Assembly: GCA_944387385.1 (NCBI GenBank)
Contig: CALXES010000005.1
Coordinates: 61,119-125,118, forward strand
DNA length: 64,000 bases
Reading direction: 5' to 3'
DNA from: an uncultured Clostridia bacterium
GTDB taxonomy: Bacteria; Bacillota; Clostridia; TANB77; CAG-465
Position 1 is the first letter of the stretch. Each line of letters begins with the position of its first letter. A program made the position numbers and the translations under genes. The notes under the pieces were generated by a model, which searched no databases, was not told the origin of the DNA, and saw nothing but the letters and a program-made list of their open reading frames with translations. Positions 8,762 to 15,061 of the stretch are shown in pieces.

Positions 8762-9409
8762 ATGAGTAGAAAGAATATAATTTTAGCGTCTTCTGCAATT
8801 ATACTTTTTTTAATACTTGCTTTTTTTATAAAAGCAGATCAGTTATATGGCTTTGAGTCATGGGTATATGCTGAAGCTACAGAACATATGTCGGATTTTT
8901 TAACAGCAGTACTTGTTTTTATAACTAATATAGGTGGACCAATAGGGGTAATGTGTGTATGTGCAATTATTTATATTGTACCAAAGCTAAGAAATAGAGT
9001 AGCAATTCCAGTAAGTATTGCAGTTGTTAGTTCTTTAGTATTAAATACAATTTTAAAAGCTATATTTGCAAGAGAAAGACCAAATATATTAAGACTTGTT
9101 TCAGAAAATTACTATAGTTTTCCATCTGGTCATGCTATGGTAAATATGGCTTTATATTCTATTTTGATAATTTATGCATATAAGTTAGTTAAGAATAGAA
9201 AAATTAGATATGTAATATACACAATATTAACAGCACTAATATTAGTAATTGGATTTACTAGAATATATCTTGGTGTTCATTATGCTGGAGATATTATTGG
9301 TGGATGGTTAATGGGATTTGCTGTATCTTTAATTGTTTATATGATAATGAAAAAGAGCACAATAACAGATTATGAAAAGAAAAATTTAAAAAAACAGAAC
9401 AGTTTGTAG
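8762..9409 (+). CDS. PAP2 family membrane phosphatase
   Basis: Phosphatidic acid phosphatase type 2 fold, acting on lipid phosphates such as undecaprenyl pyrophosphate or phosphatidylglycerophosphate at the outer face of the membrane. 215 residues and about six membrane helices. The three catalytic motifs are present: KAIFARERP (about 98-106), FPSGHAM (about 119-125, catalytic His) and TRIYLGVHYAGD (about 164-175, second His). The start at ATG 8762 is placed after the GGAGGATGAC ribosome binding site contained in the longer frame from 8750. The exact substrate cannot be told. Confidence 0.92.
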   Translation: MSRKNIILASSAIILFLILAFFIKADQLYGFESWVYAEATEHMSDFLTAVLVFITNIGGPIGVMCVCAIIYIVPKLRNRVAIPVSIAVVSSLVLNTILKAIFARERPNILRLVSENYYSFPSGHAMVNMALYSILIIYAYKLVKNRKIRYVIYTILTALILVIGFTRIYLGVHYAGDIIGGWLMGFAVSLIVYMIMKKSTITDYEKKNLKKQNSL

Positions 9410-9421
9410 TTCTGTTTTTTT
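9390..9421 (+). terminator. Terminator overlapping the PAP2 gene end
   Basis: AAAACAGAAC pairs with GTTCTGTTTT across an 8-base loop containing the stop codon, followed by a T run. Confidence 0.8.
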
Positions 9422-9430
9422 ATATAGTTA

Positions 9431-9459
9431 TTGCATAAATAATATAATTGTGTTAAAAT
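9431..9459 (+). promoter_or_regulatory. Promoter of tRNA-Gln(CTG)
   Basis: TTGCAT (9431-9436), a 17-bp spacer, then TAAAAT (9454-9459), 13 bases before the tRNA. Confidence 0.65.
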
Positions 9460-9472
9460 AAATATTAGTCGT

Positions 9473-9547
9473 TGGGCTATCGCCAAGTGGTAAGGCATCG
9501 GACTCTGACCCCGACATGCGCTGGTTCGAATCCAGCTAGCCCAGCCA
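9473..9547 (+). tRNA. tRNA-Gln (anticodon CTG), island integration site
   Basis: Acceptor TGGGCTA pairs with TAGCCCA, the loop CTCTGAC gives anticodon CTG, and CCA is encoded. The anticodon stem TCGGA/CCCGA has an A31-C39 mismatch next to the loop. The last 12 bases (9536-9547) recur exactly at 14288-14299, marking this gene as the attachment site of the island that follows. Confidence 0.93.
9536..9547 (+). repeat. attL-like direct repeat (3' end of tRNA-Gln)
   Basis: CTAGCCCAGCCA, identical to 14288-14299. It covers the 3' acceptor strand, discriminator and CCA of the tRNA. Confidence 0.65.
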
Positions 9548-9552
9548 TACAT

Positions 9553-9577
9553 AACGGCGCATCTGAGCCGTTTTTTA
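9553..9577 (+). terminator. Terminator of tRNA-Gln(CTG)
   Basis: AACGGC-GCATCTGA-GCCGTT hairpin with T tail. Confidence 0.8.
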
Positions 9578-9582
9578 ATATA

Positions 9583-9628
9583 TCGAAGTATATGTCGACA
9601 TGATCTTCATAAACTTCGACTTTTTTTA
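9583..9628. terminator. Second hairpin with T tract downstream of tRNA-Gln
   Basis: TCGAAGTATATG (9583-9594) pairs with CATAAACTTCGA (9608-9619, one mismatch) and is followed by CTTTTTTT. It could be a backup terminator or part of the left end of the IS91-type element. Confidence 0.6.
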
Positions 9629-9630
9629 TA

Positions 9631-9655
9631 TACTAGGAAATTTCTTTTCCTAGTA
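9631..9655. repeat. Perfect 10-bp inverted repeat near the IS91-type element
   Basis: TACTAGGAAA and TTTCCTAGTA are separated by five bases. There is no clear T tract on either side, so this is a structural hairpin rather than an obvious terminator. IS91-type elements carry hairpins near their termini; whether this is the end is inference. Confidence 0.5.
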
Positions 9656-9740
9656 TAGAACAAGATGTTCATCAGAAAAATAAAAAGGACATGAAAAAGG
9701 AGCATACGAAAAGTATACAGAAAAAAAGTATAATATTTTT

Positions 9741-9880
9741 TTGCGGAAACAATTTAATTTACTTGAGAACTTAAATAAAATATGTTAAACTAAAAGTATC
9801 TTAGAAATCAGAGGAGATTGCTAAGATGTTGTACTTTTGAAGCGGGTACAACGTATTGAAATTTTAAATAGTTTCCGCAA
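9741..9880. repeat. Inverted repeat straddling the transposase 3' end
   Basis: TTGCGGAAAC (9741-9750) and its exact complement GTTTCCGCAA (9871-9880) lie 120 bp apart. A further nested stem-loop at 9799-9826 covers the transposase stop codon. They could form the terminal structure of the element. Confidence 0.45.
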
Positions 9881-10962
9881 GTGCATTTTAAAGGGTTGCA
9901 CTTGAAATGGAAGAAAAGCTTATCCAACCATTTAAGAGGCTGGGTAAGTTTTTCTTTTACCCTTTTAAGAATATTAGTTTTAGATTTTTTCATAGCATAA
10001 AGGCCATAATATCTAATCATATGAAAACCTTTTTCTGGAATATGAATAATAAATTTTTTGAAAAAATCAAATACATGTAGTTTTTCTTCAATTCTTTGGT
10101 TATCTTCATGTCTGTCATAATAAAAAGAAACGAAATCGCCATCATAAGATAAAATACGAGACTCAGCCATAGCAGGTCTACCAGTATAGCGAGTAATATA
10201 TTTTAAAATGGAGGAAACATTAGAAACTGTTTTTTTAGGAGCATGAACATAAAAACCTTTACCGTTCTCTTTGTAAAGGTTAGATTTAATTTTTTTAAAG
10301 TCAGCAGAGAGAATTATTTTAGATAAATTATAGAGTAGTTTTGTCATAAATCTTTTACGAAGCATATCAAAAGGAAAAAAATCGAAAGATTTCCAATGTG
10401 TAATGCGTCCCATAGCTCCTTCAGTAACAATCATGTGAATATGAGGATTCCATTTTAAATCACGACCAAAAGTATGAAGAGTGCATACAATACCAGGAAT
10501 AAAAGAATCCATTTTAGAAATTCCCTTAAACCAAGAAAGTATAGTAAAGGAAGCAGCATCAAATAGATCATTTAGTAAAGACCTATCTTTTTGAAAAAAA
10601 GGCCAAAGAGAAGAAGGAATAGTAAAAGTAATATGTCTATGAGGACAATCGATACATCTAGAAGGCATGAGGTTAGAACGGTTGATACAGGAATTCACAC
10701 CACAAGAAGGGTAAAAGCGAGATTTGCAAGTAAAAGGAACATAGGCATAGTTACCACAAACATTACAATCATAAACAGAGTAACCAGAGGATATTGAGCC
10801 ACAAAGAAGAAATTTAGAAATTTCTTCTTTAACAACAAAACGAACATTGGGAGTAGAAGCTAAAAATGCATCCCAATGATCTTTAAAAATATCTTGAATA
10901 ATATGATTTCTATGACCAATGATATGAGATTGTTCATCTAAAATATTATCTAAAAAATTCAT
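9808..10962 (-). CDS. IS91-type (HUH) transposase
   Basis: Rolling-circle-type transposase of the IS91 group, 384 residues. An N-terminal zinc-binding region (CNVCGNYAYVPFTCKSR) precedes CIDCPHRHITFTIP, a hallmark of the family. The HUH metal motif is in WNPHIHMIVTEG (about residue 171). The YITRYTGRPAMAESRI block (about 260-275) and SFYYDRHEDN follow. A second Cys cluster (CNPLKCTCG) ends the protein. The start at ATG 10962 follows GAGGTATTTT; the TTG at 10974 would lie inside that site. In the zinc region the usual SRFCPSCG reads SRFYPSCG, so one likely zinc ligand is lost by a TGC-to-TAC change. The gene is otherwise full length. Confidence 0.88.
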   Translation of the reverse strand: MNFLDNILDEQSHIIGHRNHIIQDIFKDHWDAFLASTPNVRFVVKEEISKFLLCGSISSGYSVYDCNVCGNYAYVPFTCKSRFYPSCGVNSCINRSNLMPSRCIDCPHRHITFTIPSSLWPFFQKDRSLLNDLFDAASFTILSWFKGISKMDSFIPGIVCTLHTFGRDLKWNPHIHMIVTEGAMGRITHWKSFDFFPFDMLRKRFMTKLLYNLSKIILSADFKKIKSNLYKENGKGFYVHAPKKTVSNVSSILKYITRYTGRPAMAESRILSYDGDFVSFYYDRHEDNQRIEEKLHVFDFFKKFIIHIPEKGFHMIRYYGLYAMKKSKTNILKRVKEKLTQPLKWLDKLFFHFKCNPLKCTCGNYLKFQYVVPASKVQHLSNLL

Positions 10963-11365
10963 AAAATACCTCAATAAAATTATATAATTAATATAAAAAT
11001 AAGTCTACCTTCAATAAAAAAGATAGAGTTAAAATTTAAGGCACGAAGTGCGAGTGAATTTTTAATTCACTTTTCTTGTTTAAAATATAATTAAATGAGC
11101 TTATAAGAAATAATTAATTAATTATAGCTCATAATTTAAAATAGAATTTTACTTTTAAAATGTAAATAAAAATTACTTTTTAATCCAATTTTGTCAAGTA
11201 TATTGTATTTTTTTTATATCTATGGCATAATATTTGGTAATATACTTGTAATAAAAAGGTAATAAAAAAGCATAAATTTTTATAAAATATATTGAAAAAA
11301 ATGTTAAAAAATGTATAATAATGATACACTATATGTGTGAATTAATATCACTTTTTATATATTGA
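10963..11365. other. AT-rich intergenic region with three inverted repeats
   Basis: No gene seen. It holds a small GCAC-GAA-GTGC hairpin starting at 11041, then GTGAATT-TTT-AATTCAC starting about 11053. A longer interrupted inverted repeat follows around AGCT (about 11076-11145), with arms ATGAGCTTATAA and TATAGCTCAT. These may belong to the IS91-type element's upstream end or to the 5' flank of the ART operon. Confidence 0.5.
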
Positions 11366-11394
11366 TTGAAAAATTATGTAAAATATGATATAAT
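11366..11394 (+). promoter_or_regulatory. Promoter of the ART/antitoxin/SecB-like operon
   Basis: TTGAAA (11366-11371), 17 bp, TATAAT (11389-11394). The transcript would start about 20 bases before the first gene. No internal promoter or terminator is evident before 12778. Confidence 0.8.
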
Positions 11395-11420
11395 AAAATA
11401 TGAATATTAAGAGGAAGGTT

Positions 11421-12095
11421 ATGAAAGAAACACTTACTTTATATCATGGTACTTTTTTAAAACATGTTTCAAATATAATTAAAGATAATTATCATATAAC
11501 GAATTCTAAAAATTGGATGGGAAGAGGTGCTTACTTTTTTTTAGAAGATATATTTGCTTTTACTTGGTGTGTTGATTTATATAAAAACGAAATATCATCA
11601 AATTTTAATAAAGATGACTTTATTAATAATATGGCAATTTTAGAGAATAGTATAGAGATAGATAGTGAAAGGTTACTTGACTTGACATATTTTAAAGGTC
11701 AAGAGATAATTGATATTGCATATAAAAAATTATTATCTAGCAAAAAATATAAACTAAAACTTGAAAATGCAAGTTCTAATGAAAAAATGGCAATAATTAT
11801 AGAATTTCTTTTTGAAAAAGTAGGATTTAAAAGTAACTATGATGCAGTAAAACAAATATATAGATTGCATACTAGAAATTATAAAGATATTTTTGGTAAT
11901 AGGGAAAGAGGAATACCACAATATCAAATTTGTATTAAAAATAATAATATAATAAAAAGTATCAGTATATTTAAGTATGATGATAAAATAGATTCTTATA
12001 GAGAAAGGTGGAAAAATATGATAAATGATACCACTTTTCAGAAAATAGGTGAGTATACTTTAGATGAGTATATGTATTTAGATAGTAATTTATAA
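11421..12095 (+). CDS. ADP-ribosyltransferase-like protein (candidate CmdT-type toxin)
   Basis: 224 residues. The N-terminus has the pattern of ADP-ribosyltransferases of the H-Y-E/Q type, as in DUF3990 and PARP-like toxins. LYHGT supplies the His (residue 9). GRGAYFF supplies the Gly-rich turn and Tyr 38, followed by an aromatic helix (FAFTWC). RERGIPQYQICIKN (161-174) supplies Gln 167/169 at the place of the third catalytic residue. I start at ATG 11421, eight bases after GAGGAAGG, rather than 11400. It is the first gene of a three-gene operon with a small protein and a SecB-like chaperone, the order reported for the anti-phage system CmdTAC, whose toxin ADP-ribosylates mRNA. The target here is unknown and the ART call rests on motifs only. 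Confidence 0.7.
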   Translation: MKETLTLYHGTFLKHVSNIIKDNYHITNSKNWMGRGAYFFLEDIFAFTWCVDLYKNEISSNFNKDDFINNMAILENSIEIDSERLLDLTYFKGQEIIDIAYKKLLSSKKYKLKLENASSNEKMAIIIEFLFEKVGFKSNYDAVKQIYRLHTRNYKDIFGNRERGIPQYQICIKNNNIIKSISIFKYDDKIDSYRERWKNMINDTTFQKIGEYTLDEYMYLDSNL

Positions 12096-12120
12096 TATTT
12101 TAATAAGGAGGAATAATATT

Positions 12121-12399
12121 ATGAATATTGAAGAAAGATTTAAAAGAGATGTAGAGTTGATTAATAAATATTTTGATAATGTTTCTCAGGAGCAATTAAA
12201 TAAAGATTTAGAGTGTTGTGGCATAAATTATATTGGAAAAGAGCTTTTTGGAAAAGTAACTTTTAAAATTGATACTGTTTATAATTTTATTAATTTATAT
12301 AATTCACAATTAGTATCTAATTATAATAAATATGATATAAATAAGGAGGAATTTAAAAGATGCAAAATAATGAATCAAAATCAAATACTTGCAGCTTAA
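12121..12399 (+). CDS. Small protein, candidate antitoxin of the ART/SecB-like operon
   Basis: 92 residues, mixed charged and helical, with no recognised DNA-binding motif. It starts 25 bases after the ART-like gene behind AAGGAGGAATAATATT. The last 40 bases overlap the SecB-like gene in another frame, so the two are translationally coupled. By position it is the antitoxin of a toxin-antitoxin-chaperone set. In such systems the antitoxin's C-terminal tail makes it depend on the chaperone; here the tail is about 20 residues ending in QNQILAA. No antitoxin family is recognised, so the role is inference. Confidence 0.7.
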   Translation: MNIEERFKRDVELINKYFDNVSQEQLNKDLECCGINYIGKELFGKVTFKIDTVYNFINLYNSQLVSNYNKYDINKEEFKRCKIMNQNQILAA

Positions 12400-12791
12400 C
12401 ATTTAAAAAATATTTTGTTGATTATGTAGAATTTAAAAGAAATGAAAATTATATATCAAATGGTAAAGTAGAAATTGAATTAGGAATGGCACATAATATA
12501 GAAATGTTTGATGAAACCACTGCTAAAGTAATGTTGGCAGTTAATATCTTTAATGAATCAGAAAAAAAAAATAAGCCTTTTGAGATGAAATTAGCTATAT
12601 CTGGTATATTTCAGATTTCTGAGGCTAATGAAATTAATAAAAAAATAATAGAGCAAAATACTTTATCAATATTATTTCCATATGCTAGAGCTATAGTTAG
12701 TACTTATACAGCAAATTCAGGTGTTCCAGCCTTAGTTTTACCACCTATAAATATATTAGAATATTTAAAGAATAATCAAGAGCAGAAATAA
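12360..12791 (+). CDS. SecB-like chaperone
   Basis: 143 residues with the SecB layout: alternating beta strands (GKVEIELGMAHNIEMF, KVMLAVNIFN, FEMKLAISGIFQI) followed by helices and the diagnostic ILFPYARAIVS segment. It ends with GVPALVLPPINI, which matches the SecB block F-P-P-L-x-L-x-P-I-N. The start is ATG 12360 behind AAGGAGG; the start lies inside the preceding small gene. Firmicutes generally lack housekeeping SecB, so a SecB-like gene here is best read as the dedicated chaperone of the toxin-antitoxin pair. It would bind the antitoxin's C-terminus and so control toxin neutralisation. Confidence 0.85.
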   Translation: MQNNESKSNTCSLTFKKYFVDYVEFKRNENYISNGKVEIELGMAHNIEMFDETTAKVMLAVNIFNESEKKNKPFEMKLAISGIFQISEANEINKKIIEQNTLSILFPYARAIVSTYTANSGVPALVLPPINILEYLKNNQEQK

Positions 12792-12811
12792 AATCTGCTC
12801 TTATTTTTTAT
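12778..12811 (+). terminator. Terminator of the ART/SecB-like operon
   Basis: AAGAGCAGA (12778-12786) pairs with TCTGCTCTT (12794-12802) and is followed by ATTTTTT. The left arm lies in the last codons of the SecB-like gene. Confidence 0.85.
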
Positions 12812-13008
12812 TTATAGTATAATATATAAGTTGTTAAAATTAATTACCTGATTATGAAATTTATATTGAGTAAAAGTTGAAATATAAATAGTATATAAAT
12901 ATGATATAAATGTAAAAAAATATTACATTTTTTGATAAAAATATTGCTTTTTTGCAAAATATGATATATTATTCTTATAGAGGTATAATTATCTTAGGGG
13001 GGATTTAT

Positions 13009-13092
13009 ATGTATCAAGATTGGATAAGTACATATGACAAAGCTGTTGAAAATGAGAAGTCTAAAGATAAAGAAACCGAATCTGATAACTAG
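13009..13092 (+). CDS. 27-residue small protein (candidate)
   Basis: ATG 13009 follows GGGGGG with six-base spacing and reads 27 codons to TAG at 13090-13092. The peptide begins MYQDWISTYDKAV and ends with a charged Lys/Glu/Asp tail. The last codons form the left arm of a strong terminator, as in a genuine short transcription unit. It lies within the island, convergent with the membrane protein gene. Function unknown. Confidence 0.5.
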   Translation: MYQDWISTYDKAVENEKSKDKETESDN

Positions 13093-13101
13093 ATTCGGTT
13101 T
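13073..13101. terminator. Bidirectional terminator between convergent genes
   Basis: AAACCGAATCT and AGATTCGGTTT form a perfect 11-bp stem with a 7-base loop. It covers the stop codons of both the 27-codon ORF and the minus-strand membrane protein gene. Confidence 0.85.
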
Positions 13102-14108
13102 GATTTCTTTTTTAATAATTTTTTAATTTCTGTTTTAGATTTATTTTCTAATTTTAATATTTTTTTTCTTGTCTTGAAAAGTTTTTTTTCATCGGATTTC
13201 CTAAATTGTATCCATAATTTATATACATTTATTATATTAGTATAGTATGTATCGATATTGTCACCATTTAGGCTTGATATATAAATATGCAAAATATGTA
13301 TAGTTCTTAAAAAAATTTGATGTAATGATTGGTAAATATACTTTGAATCGGCAGCAGAAGAAGTGATATCCATGCAAAGATATTCCAGTTCATTTAAAGA
13401 ATTTTCTATTAAAGCAGTAAATTTACTTGGAAATTCTTTAATTTCACTTTCTTCGTAATGGTTTTTTAGAAAATTTTTATATTTTTCTTGGACAATTGAA
13501 CTATTTATTACTTCTTTATAATCTTTTATTATTAATTCTGTTTGATCTCCAAAAATTTCTGAAAGTTCAAAAAGATTAAAGTCTTCTAATGTATTCATGT
13601 TTATTGATAAAGAATGTTTTTTTATAAATTCTTCATCTGATAATACAGATGATATTATTGCTAGGTCTTTGAGTAATCCAGAAGAGAATCTTTTGGCTAT
13701 TAATGATGCTTTTTCCTGCTGTTTTTCTTTCCTTGATTTGTCATATTGAAACATTGCCCACATTGCAGTTATGAGTATTATAACTACACCTAAAAATGTA
13801 TATATATTATCTAATGATATACCTTTAATTAAAATTAATTGATCAGTTATAGTATTGTTTTCAAGCACGTTAACTAATGAAAATAAAGGTTCATGTATAT
13901 TTAAATAAATTAAATAAACTAATGAGATCACTACCAATGATAATATAATTAATAATATTGTATATCTTAATTTATGTTCTAAGAAATTATCTAATAAAGT
14001 TATTAATGGCGAAAAGAAAGATTTTAATTTTTGCTTTATATTATTTATCTTATCTTTTACTATATTTTTTACTTCTTTTATTAATTTATCTATTAAACCT
14101 TCGTTCAC
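13089..14108 (-). CDS. Two-helix membrane protein with large cytosolic domain, in the island
   Basis: About 339 residues. An N-terminal amphipathic Lys-rich region is followed by membrane helices at about 46-67 (LLIILSLVVISLVYLIYL) and about 103-120 (FLGVVIILITAMWAMF). A mostly helical cytosolic C-terminus of about 215 residues has a very basic tail. I see no catalytic motif. The build resembles DUF4760-like membrane proteins, but I cannot confirm it. Start: GTG 14108 has AGGTGAT just upstream; GTG 14117 is also in frame. A consensus promoter lies immediately upstream. Its place in a tRNA-bounded island next to a toxin operon suggests a defence or addiction role, which is unproven. Confidence 0.75.
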   Translation of the reverse strand: MNEGLIDKLIKEVKNIVKDKINNIKQKLKSFFSPLITLLDNFLEHKLRYTILLIILSLVVISLVYLIYLNIHEPLFSLVNVLENNTITDQLILIKGISLDNIYTFLGVVIILITAMWAMFQYDKSRKEKQQEKASLIAKRFSSGLLKDLAIISSVLSDEEFIKKHSLSINMNTLEDFNLFELSEIFGDQTELIIKDYKEVINSSIVQEKYKNFLKNHYEESEIKEFPSKFTALIENSLNELEYLCMDITSSAADSKYIYQSLHQIFLRTIHILHIYISSLNGDNIDTYYTNIINVYKLWIQFRKSDEKKLFKTRKKILKLENKSKTEIKKLLKKKSNRI

Positions 14109-14125
14109 ACATATCACCTAGCACA

Positions 14126-14154
14126 ATTATACTAACCTTATCTTGTTAAGTCAA
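14126..14154 (-). promoter_or_regulatory. Promoter of the island membrane protein gene
   Basis: On the minus strand TTGACT (14154-14149), 17 bp, TATAAT (14131-14126). A near-leaderless 5' end of about 12 bases precedes GTG 14108. Confidence 0.8.
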
Positions 14155-14287
14155 GAAAAAAGGAAAAAAATGTCAATGAGAAAATATAAAGTGTAACACA
14201 CTACACCTTGTCAAAAAATATCGTAACTCATTACGGAATTTTTATAATTCTTTTAAATAAATATGCGCCATTTTAAAAGGTTACGTT

Positions 14288-14299
14288 CTAGCCCAGCCA
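14288..14299 (+). repeat. attR-like direct repeat
   Basis: CTAGCCCAGCCA, an exact copy of the last 12 bases of tRNA-Gln(CTG). No tRNA structure surrounds it; upstream are only a CGTAA-CTCA-TTACG hairpin and AT-rich sequence. Confidence 0.65.
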
Positions 14300-14305
14300 A
14301 ATATA

Positions 14306-14340
14306 AAATCACTAGATTATTAAAAATATTCTAGTGATTT
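14306..14340. terminator. Bidirectional terminator
   Basis: AAATCACTAGA and TCTAGTGATTT flank an AT loop, with T-rich sequence on both outer sides. It serves the minus-strand gene that ends at 14345. Confidence 0.75.
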
Positions 14341-14344
14341 ATTT

Positions 14345-14887
14345 TTATGGTTTGCACACTTTACATGGCTCTCTACCTTGATTCATAGCTTCTTGCAGAG
14401 TTATTTCGTATTTATTTCCCCTTAATGTTCCGCAAGTATACCTATGGTATTTAGTTCCTGTTTCACCGATCCATACTGTTTCTTCATTAGTGTTTTGTGT
14501 GTTTGATTCAGTATAATTATTTGTATTTGAGATATTATAATTTTCATTTGAGCTAGAAGTATAATAATATTGGCTTTCTTTATTATTATTTTCTGATTGC
14601 TCAATATTTGTATCTTCTGATTGAGTTATAATATCAATTTTTTCTTCTTCTAAAGTTGCTAAAATATTTTGATCTGATGATAAAGATATCTTGTCATTTT
14701 CTATTTGTTTTATATCTAGAGTTATTGAGTTAATAGTTGCTTTTAAGTTACTATTAAATAGTGCAGTGAAAACACATGAGATAAAAAATAATATAGAAAA
14801 GCAAATAGCACCAAGCATTATAGTCTTATCTGTTTTAGACATTTTACTTAAATCTAAAATAATTTTGTTTTTAATTTTTTCAATCAT
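14345..14887 (-). CDS. Membrane protein with C-terminal Cys/His metal-binding-like motif
   Basis: 180 residues. A membrane helix at about 24-44 is followed by a Ser/Thr/Asn/Gln-rich low-complexity stalk (about 85-135). A compact C-terminal module follows: WIGETGTKYHRYTCGTL, then EAMNQGREPCKVC. The Y-H-x3-C...P-C-x2-C arrangement recurs at the C-termini of Firmicutes secreted or nuclease-associated proteins and looks like a small zinc or metal site. The start ATG follows GAAGGT. It lies just outside the island's right repeat. Function unknown. Confidence 0.75.
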   Translation of the reverse strand: MIEKIKNKIILDLSKMSKTDKTIMLGAICFSILFFISCVFTALFNSNLKATINSITLDIKQIENDKISLSSDQNILATLEEEKIDIITQSEDTNIEQSENNNKESQYYYTSSSNENYNISNTNNYTESNTQNTNEETVWIGETGTKYHRYTCGTLRGNKYEITLQEAMNQGREPCKVCKP

Positions 14888-15007
14888 ATATATACCTTCT
14901 TTTAATTTCTACAATAATTTTATAATATTATATAAAAAAATACAAACTATTTTATAATATTAACATTATTTTTATGAATTTTAACTTTTAGTGATAAACA
15001 AGTATGA

Positions 15008-15036
15008 TTGAAATTATATATATATTATGATAAAAT
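15008..15036 (+). promoter_or_regulatory. Promoter of fhs
   Basis: TTGAAA, 17 bp, TAAAAT, ending 26 bases before the fhs start. Confidence 0.7.
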
Positions 15037-15061
15037 ACCTGTATAAGTTAGGAGGTATATT

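Larger units (their letters stand above)
9548..14299. mobile_element. Candidate 4.75-kb genomic island at tRNA-Gln(CTG)
   Basis: The segment between the two copies of CTAGCCCAGCCA carries an IS91-type transposase, the ART/small protein/SecB-like operon, a 27-codon ORF and a two-helix membrane protein, while conserved genes lie on both sides. A tRNA 3'-end duplication is the usual footprint of tyrosine-recombinase integration. No integrase gene is present, so the island is either a remnant or was mobilised in trans. The repeat is short, so the boundary is inferred. Confidence 0.55.

Noticed and set aside
9370..9552. 60-codon minus-strand ORF over tRNA-Gln(CTG)
   Set aside because: Antisense of the tRNA and the PAP2 gene end; no start signals.
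12360..12791. SecB-like gene read as the housekeeping secretion chaperone
   Set aside because: It is overlapped by a small gene in a toxin-like operon on an island, and Firmicutes secretion does not usually rely on SecB.
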